A DNA stretch of 64,000 nt from Nitrosomonas eutropha (GCF_003201195.1 NZ_QICQ01000010.1:17243-81242), one strand, 5' to 3'. Shown: positions 1 through 9,637, numbered from the stretch's first letter. Numbers and translations: made by a program. Notes: generated from the letters alone by a model not told the origin.

Positions 1-406
1 CTAGCTCTTGGCGTGCCTGAGCCTCCTGTGTTGCCAATGTTTCTGCCCGGGTGCGTGCCCTGGCTTCTTCCGTGGCTGCTGTTTCGGCCTTGATGCGTGC
101 TTCGGCGGCCAGTCTAGCACTGGCTTCTACCCGCGCACGTGCTTCTGCGGTAACACGTGCGCGGGCCTCGGTTTCAATCCGACCTTTGGCCTCGCGGATT
201 GCGATATTTTCAGCCTCCAGTCGTGAGGCGTTACTGTCATCAAAAGAAGAATCGCAATCTTCTTGCCCGAAAGGATCATTTATCTGTGGGAGTTCGTTCC
301 CGGATGGCATTTTGCCGGTATGAATGGGGACAACGTTTAATTCAGCCTCATTTTCTGGTTGTGGTGAAATGTTCAAAATCGATCTGAGATGAGATTTGAA
401 TAGCAT
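1..406 (-). CDS. Ala/Arg/Glu-rich coiled-coil protein, partial (3' end outside window)
   Basis: An open frame of 135 codons starts at the ATG at 406 and runs without a stop off the left edge. The first 60 or so residues are mixed and include an acidic stretch. From about residue 62 the sequence becomes a low-complexity helix made of variations on EARAR, VTAEAR and RAETLA, with a charged/alanine pattern expected for a long coiled coil. No signal peptide or catalytic motif is visible, and there is no clear ribosome-binding site. It lies downstream of fliR on the same strand, 159 bases away. I do not recognise the family; a structural or cytoskeleton-like role would be guesswork. Confidence 0.6.
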   Translation of the reverse strand, partial: MLFKSHLRSILNISPQPENEAELNVVPIHTGKMPSGNELPQINDPFGQEDCDSSFDDSNASRLEAENIAIREAKGRIETEARARVTAEARARVEASARLAAEARIKAETAATEEARARTRAETLATQEAQARQEL

Positions 407-565
407 GGCGGGTACCGTTTATCGAGAAAAATGTGGGAGCGGCGCTTACCTTATCAATCACTGTGGCATGGCAATCGGCTAAAAAGGGGGTGAAAAGCCT
501 GGTTAATTAAAAGAATGTGAGCGCCACAGATAAGCCATAGCGTAAATAGCTTTCCGGAACCGGGT

Positions 566-1366
566 TTATGGTATGCCGGTTACATTGACACTTCCACCGG
601 CGAGTGAACGCATGATGGAAAAGCTTTCCTGAAACATTTGCGTAAGCACAGGAGTAAAATAAGGCAAGGCCCATGACATGACCAGCAGGCCGATTCCCAG
701 CGTCAATGGAAATCCAACTGCAAAAATATTCAATTGCGGCGCAGCGCGTGTCAGGATGCCCAGTGCAAGATTGGTGATCAGCAAAGCTGCCAGAACTGGC
801 AGGGCCAGATGTAATCCCAATGTGAAAATTTCAGCGCCCCAGTTAACAAGAGTTGTGAATGAAGTAACATTCATCCCATCTGCACCGATTGGCAAGATGG
901 TGAAACTCTGTGCGAGCACAGCAATAACCTGCAAATGCCCATCGATGGCCAGAAACAAGAGTGTAGCAAGTAGTCCGTAGAAACGGCCGACCAGCTGAAC
1001 CTGGCCGGATTGCTGCGGATCAAAGAAAGTTGCAAAACCGAGCCCCATCTGCAACCCCGTAATTTCTCCCGCCATTTCTACTGCAGTAAAAACAATGCGT
1101 ATGGAGAAACCCATCGCCAGCCCGATAATAATCTGTTGCAGCAAGACAATGGGACCCACGCCGGAGCCTGGGTCAATCTGAGGTAGCGGGGGCAGCAGAG
1201 GGGCAATCAGAATAGTCAGTAGTACAGCCAGCCCCAGTTTGACCTGGATTGGGATACTGCTACTGCCTAGCAGTGGGGTGGCAGTCATGAGTGCGAGAAT
1301 TCTGGCCAGTGGCCAGATCAGGATAATCAGCCAGCCGTTCAGTTGCTCGGTGGTGATGCTGAACAT
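566..1366 (-). CDS. fliR: Flagellar export apparatus protein FliR
   Basis: FliR is an inner-membrane part of the flagellar type III export gate, where it assembles with FliP and FliQ. The 266 residues match the usual FliR length. They show several long hydrophobic segments, beginning with the N-terminal WLIILIWPLARILALM helix and a following VKLGLAVLLTILIAPLLPP segment typical of the family. It is the last flagellar gene here, after fliP and fliQ, but separated from fliQ by 96 bases instead of the usual overlap. That gap holds only a short GCCGTT/AACGGC inverted repeat near the fliQ stop. Assignment rests on sequence character and operon position. Confidence 0.95.
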   Translation of the reverse strand: MFSITTEQLNGWLIILIWPLARILALMTATPLLGSSSIPIQVKLGLAVLLTILIAPLLPPLPQIDPGSGVGPIVLLQQIIIGLAMGFSIRIVFTAVEMAGEITGLQMGLGFATFFDPQQSGQVQLVGRFYGLLATLLFLAIDGHLQVIAVLAQSFTILPIGADGMNVTSFTTLVNWGAEIFTLGLHLALPVLAALLITNLALGILTRAAPQLNIFAVGFPLTLGIGLLVMSWALPYFTPVLTQMFQESFSIMRSLAGGSVNVTGIP

Positions 1367-1462
1367 GGATCGATAACCTGTTTTTGAACGCTGTTAAAGG
1401 TGATTTCTCAGGCTGTGAAGAAACGTGACCAGAGAGCTGCCGTTCCGTGTATTTGTAACGGC

Positions 1463-1738
1463 CTATCCACCGTTGATAATCCAGGGAATACTGGTGTAAA
1501 GCCTTTCAATGTAGTCAAGTATGATTTGTAACATCCAGGGGCCAGCCAGCGCTAGGGTAAGGAAGATAGCCAGCAGTTTAGGAATGAATGACAAAGTCAT
1601 TTCATTGATCTGTGTGGCAGCCTGGAAGATACTGATGGCCAGACCTGTCACCAACGCTGCCAGCAATAAAGGTGCAGCGATTGTGAATGTAATTTCCAAC
1701 GCCTGTCGGCCGATAGTCATTGCCTGTTCTGGGCTCAT
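1463..1738 (-). CDS. fliQ: Flagellar export apparatus protein FliQ
   Basis: This small membrane subunit of the flagellar type III export gate has 91 residues and two hydrophobic helices, about residues 17-40 and 50-74. The opening MSPEQAMTIGRQAL and the central ATQINEMTLSFIPK are typical of FliQ. The start is well supported by an AAGGAG sequence 8 bases upstream of the ATG. It follows fliP by 15 bases on the same strand, so the two are almost certainly co-transcribed. Confidence 0.96.
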   Translation of the reverse strand: MSPEQAMTIGRQALEITFTIAAPLLLAALVTGLAISIFQAATQINEMTLSFIPKLLAIFLTLALAGPWMLQIILDYIERLYTSIPWIINGG

Positions 1739-1753
1739 GTGGCGATCTCCTTA

Positions 1754-2539
1754 TCAGGTATAGAAACTCTGGGTGAGTGAACCAATCAGCAGATGCCAGC
1801 CATCCACCAGTACAAACAGCATCAGCTTGAACGGTAGAGAGATAATCATTGGCGACAGCATCATCATTCCCATTGCCATCAGTGTGCTGGCAACAACCAT
1901 ATCAATGATCAGAAAAGGGATAAAGACGATAAATCCAATTTGAAAAGCTGTCTTTAGCTCGCTGGTGATGTAGGCAGGTACCAGGATTTTCATTGGTACC
2001 TGATCCGGGCTTTCGATTTCCTCGCTCCCGGAAATCCGGGCGAACAGTGCAATATCTGTTTCGCGTGTCTGGCGTAGCATGAAGATCTTGAGTGGATCGC
2101 TTGCCTTGTCCATTGCTTCGATAATACTGATCTTGTCTTCAGAGAAAGGCAGATATGCTTCCGTATACATTTTGTCAATGACCGGCGACATAATAAAGAA
2201 AGACAAAAACAGTGCCAAACCAACCAGCACCTGATTGGGAGGAGATGACTGCGTACCCAGCGCCTGTCGCAACAATGACAAAACGATGATAATGCGAGTG
2301 AAGCTGGACATCATCAGGACAGTAGCAGGCAAAAATGTCATCGAAGTCAGCAGCAGCAGAGTTTGCAGGCTGAGGGAATAGGTAGTACCTCCCCCTGCCG
2401 CTGGTGTGCTGGTGATGGCCGGAAGTCCTGCTTTCTGGGCAAATACCGGGCTGATACCCACTACCAGTAGCAGAATGATGCAACCGATGGAGTGTTGCCG
2501 GATAACGATTCGTTTGCATAGCAGGTTTTTATTGCTCAT
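1754..2539 (-). CDS. fliP: Flagellar export gate protein FliP
   Basis: FliP forms the core of the flagellar export pore together with FliQ and FliR. The open frame extends upstream to 2668, but the ATG at 2539 is chosen. It gives a 261-residue protein with an N-terminal signal-like segment ending GISPVFAQ, as FliP proteins have, and it overlaps the end of fliO by 11 bases. Family marks include the long central helix with [16 protein letters not shown] and the segment [15 protein letters not shown]. The overlap suggests translational coupling with fliO. Confidence 0.96.
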   Translation of the reverse strand: MSNKNLLCKRIVIRQHSIGCIILLLVVGISPVFAQKAGLPAITSTPAAGGGTTYSLSLQTLLLLTSMTFLPATVLMMSSFTRIIIVLSLLRQALGTQSSPPNQVLVGLALFLSFFIMSPVIDKMYTEAYLPFSEDKISIIEAMDKASDPLKIFMLRQTRETDIALFARISGSEEIESPDQVPMKILVPAYITSELKTAFQIGFIVFIPFLIIDMVVASTLMAMGMMMLSPMIISLPFKLMLFVLVDGWHLLIGSLTQSFYT

Positions 2540-2972
2540 GGTCTTGCCCCAGATTGGCCTGCAACTTCTCTGTAAAACCGTTGCCAGAGGGAGGCTCAGC
2601 TGTTTCAGTAGATGGAGAGGGTTTTTTGTGCATCTGGTGCAACAAGTTGACCTGACCTGGTGCGACACCTAGCACTAGCCAGATATCATCAATCTCTGCA
2701 ATCACTACTCTTTCTTTCTGGCCGACACTGGCGGACGAGATAATTTTTAGCAGACCTGTCCGATTGGCAGGATTAAGTCCTATTTTCTTGAACAACCAGG
2801 CAATTAGTGCAATAAATGCCAGCACAATGAACAATCCTGCCGATAGTTGCAGCATATTCTCGCTGGAAATTACCGGGGAGGGCGGGGTAAAGCCCTGATT
2901 TCGCACGGATTCAGCAAGCACCTGTTGGGGTAACCACAGTATGCTGCCAATCTGGACAATTATGCGTGGCAT
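2529..2972 (-). CDS. fliO: Flagellar biosynthesis protein FliO
   Basis: FliO is a single-pass membrane protein needed for stable assembly of the FliP ring. This 147-residue protein has one clear membrane helix at about residues 41-61 ([17 protein letters not shown]), followed by the cytoplasmic FliO domain with the typical [22 protein letters not shown] stretch around residues 82-103. The N-terminal 20 residues are hydrophobic and could be a cleaved signal. It lies 26 bases after fliN and overlaps fliP. FliO is poorly conserved, so position in the operon is an important part of the evidence. Confidence 0.93.
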   Translation of the reverse strand: MPRIIVQIGSILWLPQQVLAESVRNQGFTPPSPVISSENMLQLSAGLFIVLAFIALIAWLFKKIGLNPANRTGLLKIISSASVGQKERVVIAEIDDIWLVLGVAPGQVNLLHQMHKKPSPSTETAEPPSGNGFTEKLQANLGQDHEQ

Positions 2973-2998
2973 GGGTATGGAATCAATCCAGAGGTGGG

Positions 2999-3472
2999 CT
3001 AGCGGTTCAGTTTGCGGATGCGTTCACTGGGAGTGATGATGTCTGTCAGGCGAATGCCAAATTTTTCATTGACGACAACGACTTCACCTTGGGCAATCAG
3101 GCAGCCATTGACCAGCACATCCATTGGTTCGCCCGCCATGCCATCCAGCTCAATGACGGAGCCTTGTGCCAGTTGCAGCAGATTTTTAATGGCGATTCGG
3201 GTGCGACCCAACTCAACTGTCAGTTGCACCGGAATATCCAGAATCATATCGATATCGTTGCGGGTATCGTTCAGCACATTATTCCTGGAAAACTGCTCGA
3301 AAACAGAAGATGGCTTTGTCAGATCCTCGTCTGGTATATGGGCCGATGCGCTGGCTGATGATTCGCTAGCTTCGTCGATAACCGAATAAGTTTCAGCAGC
3401 CTGTTGTTCCGCCATGGCGGCGGCCCAGTCATCCTGTTCGGTTTGTGGTTCGGTTGATATCGGTTCATTCAT
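2999..3472 (-). CDS. fliN: Flagellar motor switch protein FliN
   Basis: FliN is part of the C-ring switch complex and helps dock export substrates. Residues about 73-157 form the SpoA-type domain, with the typical segments ILDIPVQLTVELGRT, GSVIELDGMAGEPMDVLVNG and VVVVNEKFGIRLTDI. The first 70 residues are acidic and low in complexity, rich in Ala, Glu and Ser. This makes the protein 157 residues long, toward the longer end for FliN but usual for proteobacteria with an N-terminal extension. It sits between fliM and fliO in the standard order. Confidence 0.96.
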   Translation of the reverse strand: MNEPISTEPQTEQDDWAAAMAEQQAAETYSVIDEASESSASASAHIPDEDLTKPSSVFEQFSRNNVLNDTRNDIDMILDIPVQLTVELGRTRIAIKNLLQLAQGSVIELDGMAGEPMDVLVNGCLIAQGEVVVVNEKFGIRLTDIITPSERIRKLNR

Positions 3473-3500
3473 GTTCTGCTCCGATGTTTGATTTTAATTA

Positions 3501-4493
3501 TCAGTCAGTTTCAGTTGGGGTTCGTACAGTCTTGACTTTAAGTGCATAGTGATCGTTGAGAATGCCGTAATGACAATCCATGATCGGTACACCATTTGCC
3601 ATAGCAACTACTGTGTCCGGAATATCGAGTGCGATGACATCGCCTTCCTGCATGTTGAGGATCTGGTGTAACGTCACCCGGGTATGGCCGAGATTAGCAA
3701 TAATTTCTATTTCTGCGCCTTGTACCTGTCTGGTTAGCGACTTGATCCAGTTATTATCAACTTCTGCATGATCTTCCTGCATGCTGTTGTTGAGCAGATC
3801 ACGTATTGGCTCCAGCATGGTGTAGGGGGTGCAGATGTAGAACTCTCCACGATTACCGCCCAGATTGAGCTCAAACGAGCTTGCAACAACAACATCGGTT
3901 GGTGTCGCAATATTGGCAAATTGCGGATTCATTTCCGCACGGATGTATTCAAATCTGACCGGGTAGACAGATTTCCAGGCTTTCTCGTAGTTTTCGAATA
4001 AAACATCCAGCAAGCGTCGGATAATGCCCTGTTCGGTCAGGGTGAACTCACGTCCTTCCACTCGGGTATGAAAACGACCATCTCCACCGAACATATTGTC
4101 CACGATCAGAAATATCAGGTTCGGATCAATGGTGATCAGTGCAGTGCCGCGCAATGGTTTCATGCTGACCATGTTGATATTTGCAGGCACGACCAGCGAA
4201 CGGGTGAATTCGCTGTATTTGATGGTTTTTATTGAGCCAGCGGAAATATCTACCCCCCGGCGTAAAAAATTGTAGAGCCCAATCTGCAGAGAATTGGCAA
4301 AGCGTGCATTGATAATTTCCAGAGCGGGCATGCGTCCCCGCACAATCCGCTCCTGGGTGGCCATGTCGTAAGGACGGATACCGCCCGGATAGGTAACCCC
4401 GTTTTCCTTCTGGGCTGCTTGCTGATGCTTGTTACTGTTATCAAAATTCAGTAGCGCATCAACTTCATCCTGAGTGAGAAAATTCTCGGCCAT
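3501..4493 (-). CDS. fliM: Flagellar motor switch protein FliM
   Basis: FliM is the C-ring protein that binds phosphorylated CheY and sets rotation direction. The N terminus carries the CheY-binding motif LTQDEVDALLNF at residues 6-17. The middle domain (about residues 45-230) contains GTALITIDPNLIFLIVDNMFGG, and the C-terminal SpoA-like domain ends in a VALDIPD-like stretch. At 330 residues the length is normal. It starts 12 bases after the fliL stop and is followed by fliN after 28 bases, consistent with one transcript. Confidence 0.97.
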   Translation of the reverse strand: MAENFLTQDEVDALLNFDNSNKHQQAAQKENGVTYPGGIRPYDMATQERIVRGRMPALEIINARFANSLQIGLYNFLRRGVDISAGSIKTIKYSEFTRSLVVPANINMVSMKPLRGTALITIDPNLIFLIVDNMFGGDGRFHTRVEGREFTLTEQGIIRRLLDVLFENYEKAWKSVYPVRFEYIRAEMNPQFANIATPTDVVVASSFELNLGGNRGEFYICTPYTMLEPIRDLLNNSMQEDHAEVDNNWIKSLTRQVQGAEIEIIANLGHTRVTLHQILNMQEGDVIALDIPDTVVAMANGVPIMDCHYGILNDHYALKVKTVRTPTETD

Positions 4494-4505
4494 GGCGCGC
4501 AGGGT

Positions 4506-4988
4506 TTACTGAATAATGAAAGAGGTGAACAAAACATCCAGAATGTCATTTTGCAGGGCTTCAGATCCAATCTTTGATCGGATCGCCTGAATGATATCTT
4601 GGCTGAGTTTCTGCTTTCCATCCAATGTATTGATTTCAGAGGGTTTTTTACTGGATAGCAGCAACAGAATCTGATTGCGGATTTCAGGTTTGCTGTTTTC
4701 GATAACCGTGATTACTGCGGTTTCGTTTACTTTGAGGGATAGTTCCACCTGCAGATAGTGAGATTCCCTTTCTTCTGGCTGCAGGTTGACGGTAAAAGAT
4801 TCGATCTTGACAAAAGCTGCCGGTTTTTTCTTTTCGACTACAGCTTCTGATCCCGCCTCTTCATGCTGTTTTTTCATAAAATACCAAGTCCCGCCGATAC
4901 CTGCCCCAGTAAACAGTAATCCGATCAGGATGAATAGGATCAGTTTACTTTTATTGCCCGTGCCGGCCGCTGCAGTCGCTTCGCTCAT
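4506..4988 (-). CDS. fliL: Flagellar basal body-associated protein FliL
   Basis: FliL is a single-pass inner-membrane protein that surrounds the stator units and supports motor torque. The 160 residues show a short Ala-rich cytoplasmic tail, one membrane helix at about residues 15-35 (LILFILIGLLFTGAGIGGTWYF), then a periplasmic domain with the VNLQPEERESHYLQVELSLKV segment. The start is backed by an AGGAGA ribosome-binding site 4 bases before the ATG. It is the first gene of the fliLMNOPQR run, so the promoter should lie in the 312-base gap upstream. Confidence 0.95.
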   Translation of the reverse strand: MSEATAAAGTGNKSKLILFILIGLLFTGAGIGGTWYFMKKQHEEAGSEAVVEKKKPAAFVKIESFTVNLQPEERESHYLQVELSLKVNETAVITVIENSKPEIRNQILLLLSSKKPSEINTLDGKQKLSQDIIQAIRSKIGSEALQNDILDVLFTSFIIQ

Positions 4989-5300
4989 GATTTCTCCTGC
5001 GTGGATATTAATTAATACCAGCGCATTATGGATAATCTCCAGAGGATTTGATCACGTAAATAATCACCTAATCGCGGGCTATTTCCATACTCTGGGCAGG
5101 GAGGGGCGTGCTATGCCGCTGGGGTATTTGTAATGGGTAATTCCGGGAGAGTGATAGTGGCGTGGTAGTGATTAATCTGTATTTTTTATCCCAATGGAGA
5201 AGCTCTCTTCCCTGCGAAGTAGTTACGTTGAGCAACCTTGTCAATTTTGAAAGTGTTCCTTGCGTTGCCAGAATCTGATGAAAATCCGGGATTAATGCTT
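4989..5300 (-). promoter_or_regulatory. Intergenic region upstream of fliL
   Basis: This 312-base gap separates the end of the phosphorylase gene from the start of the flagellar operon, and I see no convincing gene in it. Read on the minus strand it holds a perfect TTGACA at 5244-5239, but the hexamer 17 bases further on (TACTTC) is a poor -10, so a sigma70 promoter is only possible. I found no clear sigma54 GG-N10-GC element or sigma28 GCCGATAA-like element. The flagellar operon most likely has its control region here. Confidence 0.35.
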
Positions 5301-7856
5301 TTATGGAGCCATTATTCCGATCCACCAATGAATCAGGTGGCTTTCAATCGGGATATGGGCATCGGGATGATACGGCACGCAGCGTGGCGTGAAATCGGTA
5401 TGAACACGGTCGGTATTTAACCGGGATTTATACAGATATCCATTGATAGCTCCCGGTATCTCGTCACCACGCTGCATTGTTTCGCAAACAGGAGGCTCCT
5501 CAGCAACCGGATCAGCATAGAGCTGAATCTGTACGAATTCAGGTGATACACCTCCCAGATAAACCGGCACTTCAAATACCCAGTCTTCCTGATCTCTGGA
5601 TATGATCAGGTTTCCCCAGTGTATCTCGTGCCAGCTTTTTTTCAGTTGTTCATCCCATTGGCGCAATTCCTGCGCAGCAGAGCTTCCAGGGGTTGTTCGA
5701 TGCTGAAAGGTGGCCGCTGCGGGAAGATACAGTTGCTCGACATATTCACGCACCATGCGGTTGCTGCTGAACTGCGGAGCAAGATGTGCCATGCTGGCGC
5801 GCATACGGGCTACCCAGGTTCCGGGAATGCCGCTGGCATCGCGGTCGTAAAACATCGGTACGATTTCTTTTTCCAGCAAGTGATAAAGCTGTTCTGCCTC
5901 TACTGCATCCCAGCCCGGTTCGTGGTGTTCATGGCCATCACCCAGTGCCCAACCGGTTTCAGGAGTGTAGGCCTCGGCCCACCAGCCGTCTAGTTCCGAA
6001 AGATTCAATCCGCCGTTGGCTAGTACTTTCATGCCGCTGGTGCCGCTGGCCTCCCACGGCCGGCGCGGGGTGTTGATCCAGACATCTACTCCCTGCACCA
6101 TTTCCTGCGCCAGTGCAATGTCATAATCTTCGAGAAATACAACATGATTACGCACATCCGGGCGGCTGGAGAACTGTGCCCATTCCTGGATGAAGCGCTT
6201 GCCTTCATTATCAGCGGGGTGAGCCTTACCGGCTACCACCAGCTGCACTGGCCGATCTACTCGTGTCAGCAGTCTGGCAAGGCGTTCGCGGTCGTGCAAC
6301 AGCAGGTTGGGGCGTTTGTAAGCAGTGAAGCGCCGTGCAAATCCAAGCGTCAGCACATTGGGATCCAGAATCCGGTCAACCTGATTGACGGCTTCCATAT
6401 CTGCTCCCCTTTGTCCCAGTAGTACCTGCATCCGCTGCCGGACGTAGCGTATCAGATCGGCGCGCTCCTGGCCGCACAAAGTCCAGAGCGTCGTGTCATC
6501 CAGTTTGCGTATTTCAGCGGCGAGTGCTTCTTCTGAACCCAGCCAGCGACCTTTGCCACAAAAAAGCGTCCAGATTTTATCTGCCCAGGGAGAATCCCAC
6601 GATGGAACATGTACGCCATTGGTGACATGCGTAACCGGTACTTCGCGTTCGGGCCAGCGGGGGTACAGTTTCTGAAAAATATTTCGGCTGACCTGGCCAT
6701 GGAGTCGGCTGACACCGTTGATCCTGCCGCAGGTGCGTGCTGCCAGATAAGCCATGTTGAAAGGCTCGCTCTCATCTTGCCGGTTGCTACGCCCGAACGC
6801 CATCAACTCTTCCAATGGCATTCCCGGGTCTTTGACATAGGGCTGGCTGTATTTCATGACCAGTTCGCGCGGAAAGGTATCAAAACCAGCTGCCACCGGG
6901 GTATGAGTAGTAAACAGATTGCCAGGCCGTGTTGCCCAGAGCGCTTCCTGGAAATCTATCTGTCTTTTCTGCGCAAAACAGCGGGCACGCTCCAGTGTAA
7001 CGAATGCAGCATGGCCTTCATTCAGGTGACAGATATCAATTGCCAGCTCCAATGTTTCGATGAGCCGCCAGCCACCAATCCCCAGCACAATTTCCTGTAT
7101 CAGTCTGACTTCCTCCCCACCACCGTACAGCTTGCCGGTAATGCCGCGATCAAGTGCATTGTTCAGAGGGTTATTGCTGTCGAGCAAATACAGGTTGATT
7201 CGCCCCACCTGTGCTACCCAGACATGCAGTTGTACTGTTCGTCCGGGCAATTCGATTGGAATGGATAGCCAGGTGCCGTTATGGGCCAGGAGGGGGCGCA
7301 AAGGCAGGCTGCTGGAATCATTATATGGATAGATTTCCAGCTGCCAGCCGCTGGTATCCAGCATCTGCCGAAAATAACCTTCCTGATACAGCAGGCCAAT
7401 TGCAGTTATCGGGATAGCCAGATCACTGGCTGCCTTGAGATAGTCACCCGCCAGCACACCCAGGCCACCGGCATATAGTGGCAAGGCCTTGCCCAGACCG
7501 TATTCCATACTGAAATAGGCAACTCCTCGCAATTTGACGTCGCCATGCACCTCACCGAACCATCCGCCATAACTGCAGTAATCGTTGCGTGCTTTGACCA
7601 GGTGATCAAGATATTGCCTGAATTCCTTGTTTTGGTTCAGTGTCTGCAAGCGTTCATACGACAGATTTTGCAGAACAACGAAAGGATTTTCACTTTGCTC
7701 CCACAGCTGCGGATCCATGATCTTCCACATTGCATCTCCGGCATGACTCCATGTCCAACGTAAATCCATTGCCAAGCTTGCAATCTGTTCGACCAGTGGC
7801 AGCAGATCAGCGGGCAGATCTCTCAAGTAGGGCATCAGTAAACGAGGTGTCTTCAT
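5301..7856 (-). CDS. glgP: Alpha-glucan (glycogen/maltodextrin) phosphorylase, short form
   Basis: This enzyme splits alpha-1,4-glucan with phosphate to release glucose 1-phosphate. The ATG at 7856 is chosen because GGAGG lies 9 bases before it and touches the alternative ATG at 7865. The resulting protein has 851 residues. It belongs to the bacterial/archaeal short form with an N-terminal DUF3417-like region (ADLLPLVEQIASLAMDLRWTWS), not the classic GlgP form. The pyridoxal-phosphate lysine is in EASGTSGMKVLANGG at about residue 610. Other marks are VAYFSMEYGLG and HLNEGHAAFV. It is not linked here to other glycogen genes. The pathway is glycogen or maltodextrin use in the cytoplasm. Confidence 0.95.
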   Translation of the reverse strand: MKTPRLLMPYLRDLPADLLPLVEQIASLAMDLRWTWSHAGDAMWKIMDPQLWEQSENPFVVLQNLSYERLQTLNQNKEFRQYLDHLVKARNDYCSYGGWFGEVHGDVKLRGVAYFSMEYGLGKALPLYAGGLGVLAGDYLKAASDLAIPITAIGLLYQEGYFRQMLDTSGWQLEIYPYNDSSSLPLRPLLAHNGTWLSIPIELPGRTVQLHVWVAQVGRINLYLLDSNNPLNNALDRGITGKLYGGGEEVRLIQEIVLGIGGWRLIETLELAIDICHLNEGHAAFVTLERARCFAQKRQIDFQEALWATRPGNLFTTHTPVAAGFDTFPRELVMKYSQPYVKDPGMPLEELMAFGRSNRQDESEPFNMAYLAARTCGRINGVSRLHGQVSRNIFQKLYPRWPEREVPVTHVTNGVHVPSWDSPWADKIWTLFCGKGRWLGSEEALAAEIRKLDDTTLWTLCGQERADLIRYVRQRMQVLLGQRGADMEAVNQVDRILDPNVLTLGFARRFTAYKRPNLLLHDRERLARLLTRVDRPVQLVVAGKAHPADNEGKRFIQEWAQFSSRPDVRNHVVFLEDYDIALAQEMVQGVDVWINTPRRPWEASGTSGMKVLANGGLNLSELDGWWAEAYTPETGWALGDGHEHHEPGWDAVEAEQLYHLLEKEIVPMFYDRDASGIPGTWVARMRASMAHLAPQFSSNRMVREYVEQLYLPAAATFQHRTTPGSSAAQELRQWDEQLKKSWHEIHWGNLIISRDQEDWVFEVPVYLGGVSPEFVQIQLYADPVAEEPPVCETMQRGDEIPGAINGYLYKSRLNTDRVHTDFTPRCVPYHPDAHIPIESHLIHWWIGIMAP

Positions 7857-7970
7857 ATACTTCATCCTCCTTCTGCTGCAATGTCAGATGTTACATATTA
7901 ACTCGGTTGTTCGTCGAGATGTGAGTGCAGCGTAGGGGGAGAACCCTGGCGATCTTATGCCTTTACTGTT

Positions 7971-8792
7971 TTACAGATGGTTTGTCTGATCAGTTGCTTC
8001 GAGGATGGGGGCATGTTCTGCCAGGAGGGTTTCGTGTTCCAGGAAGCGGTCAAGTTGTTGCTGGATAACGCGGAAGGACTGGTTTTCTGGATTGCGGGGA
8101 CGATCAAGTTCAATATCCAGAATTTCTGCAATATGGCCATTGGGAGATGAGGCCATGAGCGCGATACGATCTGCCAGCATGAGTGCTTCGTGCAGATCAT
8201 GGGTGATCATCAGTATGGTGGCGGCAGAATCACTCCAGACACGCAGCAGGTAGCGTTGCATCATGCGGCGAGTTTGCATATCCAGTGCGGAGAAGGGTTC
8301 GTCCAGTAGTAGCAACCGAGGTTTGGTGGCGATGGTCCGCGCCAGGGTGATACGCTGACGCATGCCGCCAGATAATTGTGAAGGCTTGTGGCCGGCAAAA
8401 GATTCCAACCCAACTTGTTTGAGATATTGCTTTGCGTGTTCCAGTGCTTCCACCCTTACCATACCTTGGTTACGCAACGGGAAAGCAACATTCTCTTCCG
8501 CTGTCATCCATGGAAACAGATTATGAGTCTGAAAAATTAGCGCAGTCGAAGGGGCCGGGCCTTGCAGTACCTGATTATCGTAGCTGACGTTGCCCTGATC
8601 TGGAAAATCCAGTCCGGCAGCGAGGTTGAGCAGGGTTGTTTTGCCGCAACCACTGCGGCCGAGGAGTACAGTCAGACTGCCCGGTTCTATGATGAGCCTA
8701 TCTGCTTCTACAGAAACAGTATCGCTGAAGGATTTACGGATGTTACTGAATTCTAGCCGAGCGCCGGATGAGGAAGAAGGTATTGTGTTCAT
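7971..8792 (-). CDS. ABC transporter ATP-binding protein (nitrate/sulfonate/taurine type)
   Basis: This is the energy-coupling subunit of the importer encoded with the next two genes. Walker A is GRSGCGKTTLLN, the ABC signature is LSGGMRQRITLA and Walker B is RLLLLDEPFSALD, followed by the switch histidine in MITHDLHEA. Together these are typical of the SsuB/TauB/NrtD group. The frame opens at 8825, inside the permease gene. I prefer the ATG at 8792, four bases after the permease stop, because the permease follows the binding-protein gene with the same four-base spacing. This gives 273 residues. The substrate cannot be read from the ATPase. Confidence 0.93.
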   Translation of the reverse strand: MNTIPSSSSGARLEFSNIRKSFSDTVSVEADRLIIEPGSLTVLLGRSGCGKTTLLNLAAGLDFPDQGNVSYDNQVLQGPAPSTALIFQTHNLFPWMTAEENVAFPLRNQGMVRVEALEHAKQYLKQVGLESFAGHKPSQLSGGMRQRITLARTIATKPRLLLLDEPFSALDMQTRRMMQRYLLRVWSDSAATILMITHDLHEALMLADRIALMASSPNGHIAEILDIELDRPRNPENQSFRVIQQQLDRFLEHETLLAEHAPILEATDQTNHL

Positions 8793-8796
8793 GGAT

Positions 8797-9633
8797 TTAC
8801 TGCACCCATTGCAATAGTCTGGCATTGATCAGCAATAACAGGCGATCAATGGCAAAACCAATGAAGCCAATGGCGAGAATGCCGACCATGACTAATTTCA
8901 TGTTGTACATCTGCTGCGCCATGATGATCATGTACCCCAGGCCGGAGTTGAGGCCAGCCATTTCTCCTGCCAGAACAGCCATCCAGGCACCGAAGAACGA
9001 CATGCGAATGGCTGTCATTGTGCTGGGGATGATGGCGGGCAGCCGTATATACCACCACATACGGATGCGTGAGGTACCCAAATTATGGGCGATTTTCAGA
9101 TATTCATCCGGGATGCTATCTAGTGCGGCAATTAGCGAGAGCGTCATGGTTCCGAGTACTGCCATGAATACGATGAATACAGCGGCTGGGCCACCAATAC
9201 CAATAACAACGATGGTGAAAGGGATCCAGGCCACCGGTGCGATAGGTGCAAGCGACTGGACAAGGGGCAAGATCAATCGTCGCAAAATGGGCAGCTCAAT
9301 CACCATGATAGCGAGGCAGGATGAAACCAGGAGGCCGATCAGCATACCGGCACCCACGCGCCCCAGCGTGATGGTAGTAGACTCAAACAACCCGGTTTTC
9401 TGCTGACCGAACCCGATGGTGATGTTGCCGGAAAAGGCATACGGAATAGTTTCACTAGGAGGGGGCAGAATTTGCGGATTTAACCATTCCAGCCAGGAAC
9501 CAAGCTCCCAGGATAGAATGATCAGCAACCAGGCCAGACAAAACCACAGGAAATTTGATTTAAAAAGCAGTTGGCTAACCCGGCCAGTTAGCGTGAGCTG
9601 GTGACCGGATTTTTCTGAAACATGAGGTTTCAT
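8797..9633 (-). CDS. ABC transporter permease (nitrate/sulfonate/taurine type)
   Basis: This is the membrane subunit of the importer. The protein has about six hydrophobic segments and carries the BPD_transp_1 coupling loop around EYLKIAHNLGTSRIRMWWYI, which matches the EAA motif of SsuC/TauC-type permeases. The frame extends to 9681, but the ATG at 9633 is preferred. It lies four bases after the stop of the binding-protein gene and yields 278 residues. Gene order is binding protein, permease, ATPase on one strand, so a single operon is likely. Confidence 0.92.
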   Translation of the reverse strand: MKPHVSEKSGHQLTLTGRVSQLLFKSNFLWFCLAWLLIILSWELGSWLEWLNPQILPPPSETIPYAFSGNITIGFGQQKTGLFESTTITLGRVGAGMLIGLLVSSCLAIMVIELPILRRLILPLVQSLAPIAPVAWIPFTIVVIGIGGPAAVFIVFMAVLGTMTLSLIAALDSIPDEYLKIAHNLGTSRIRMWWYIRLPAIIPSTMTAIRMSFFGAWMAVLAGEMAGLNSGLGYMIIMAQQMYNMKLVMVGILAIGFIGFAIDRLLLLINARLLQWVQ

Positions 9634-9637
9634 GGCG

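Noticed and set aside
8..387. Plus-strand Cys-rich and Ala/Arg-rich frames at the left edge
   Set aside because: They mirror the repetitive minus-strand coiled-coil gene, which runs unbroken off the edge with a normal start.
5068..5328. 86-codon minus-strand frame between glgP and fliL
   Set aside because: It begins inside the end of glgP, has no ribosome-binding site or family likeness, and fills a region that should hold the flagellar promoter.
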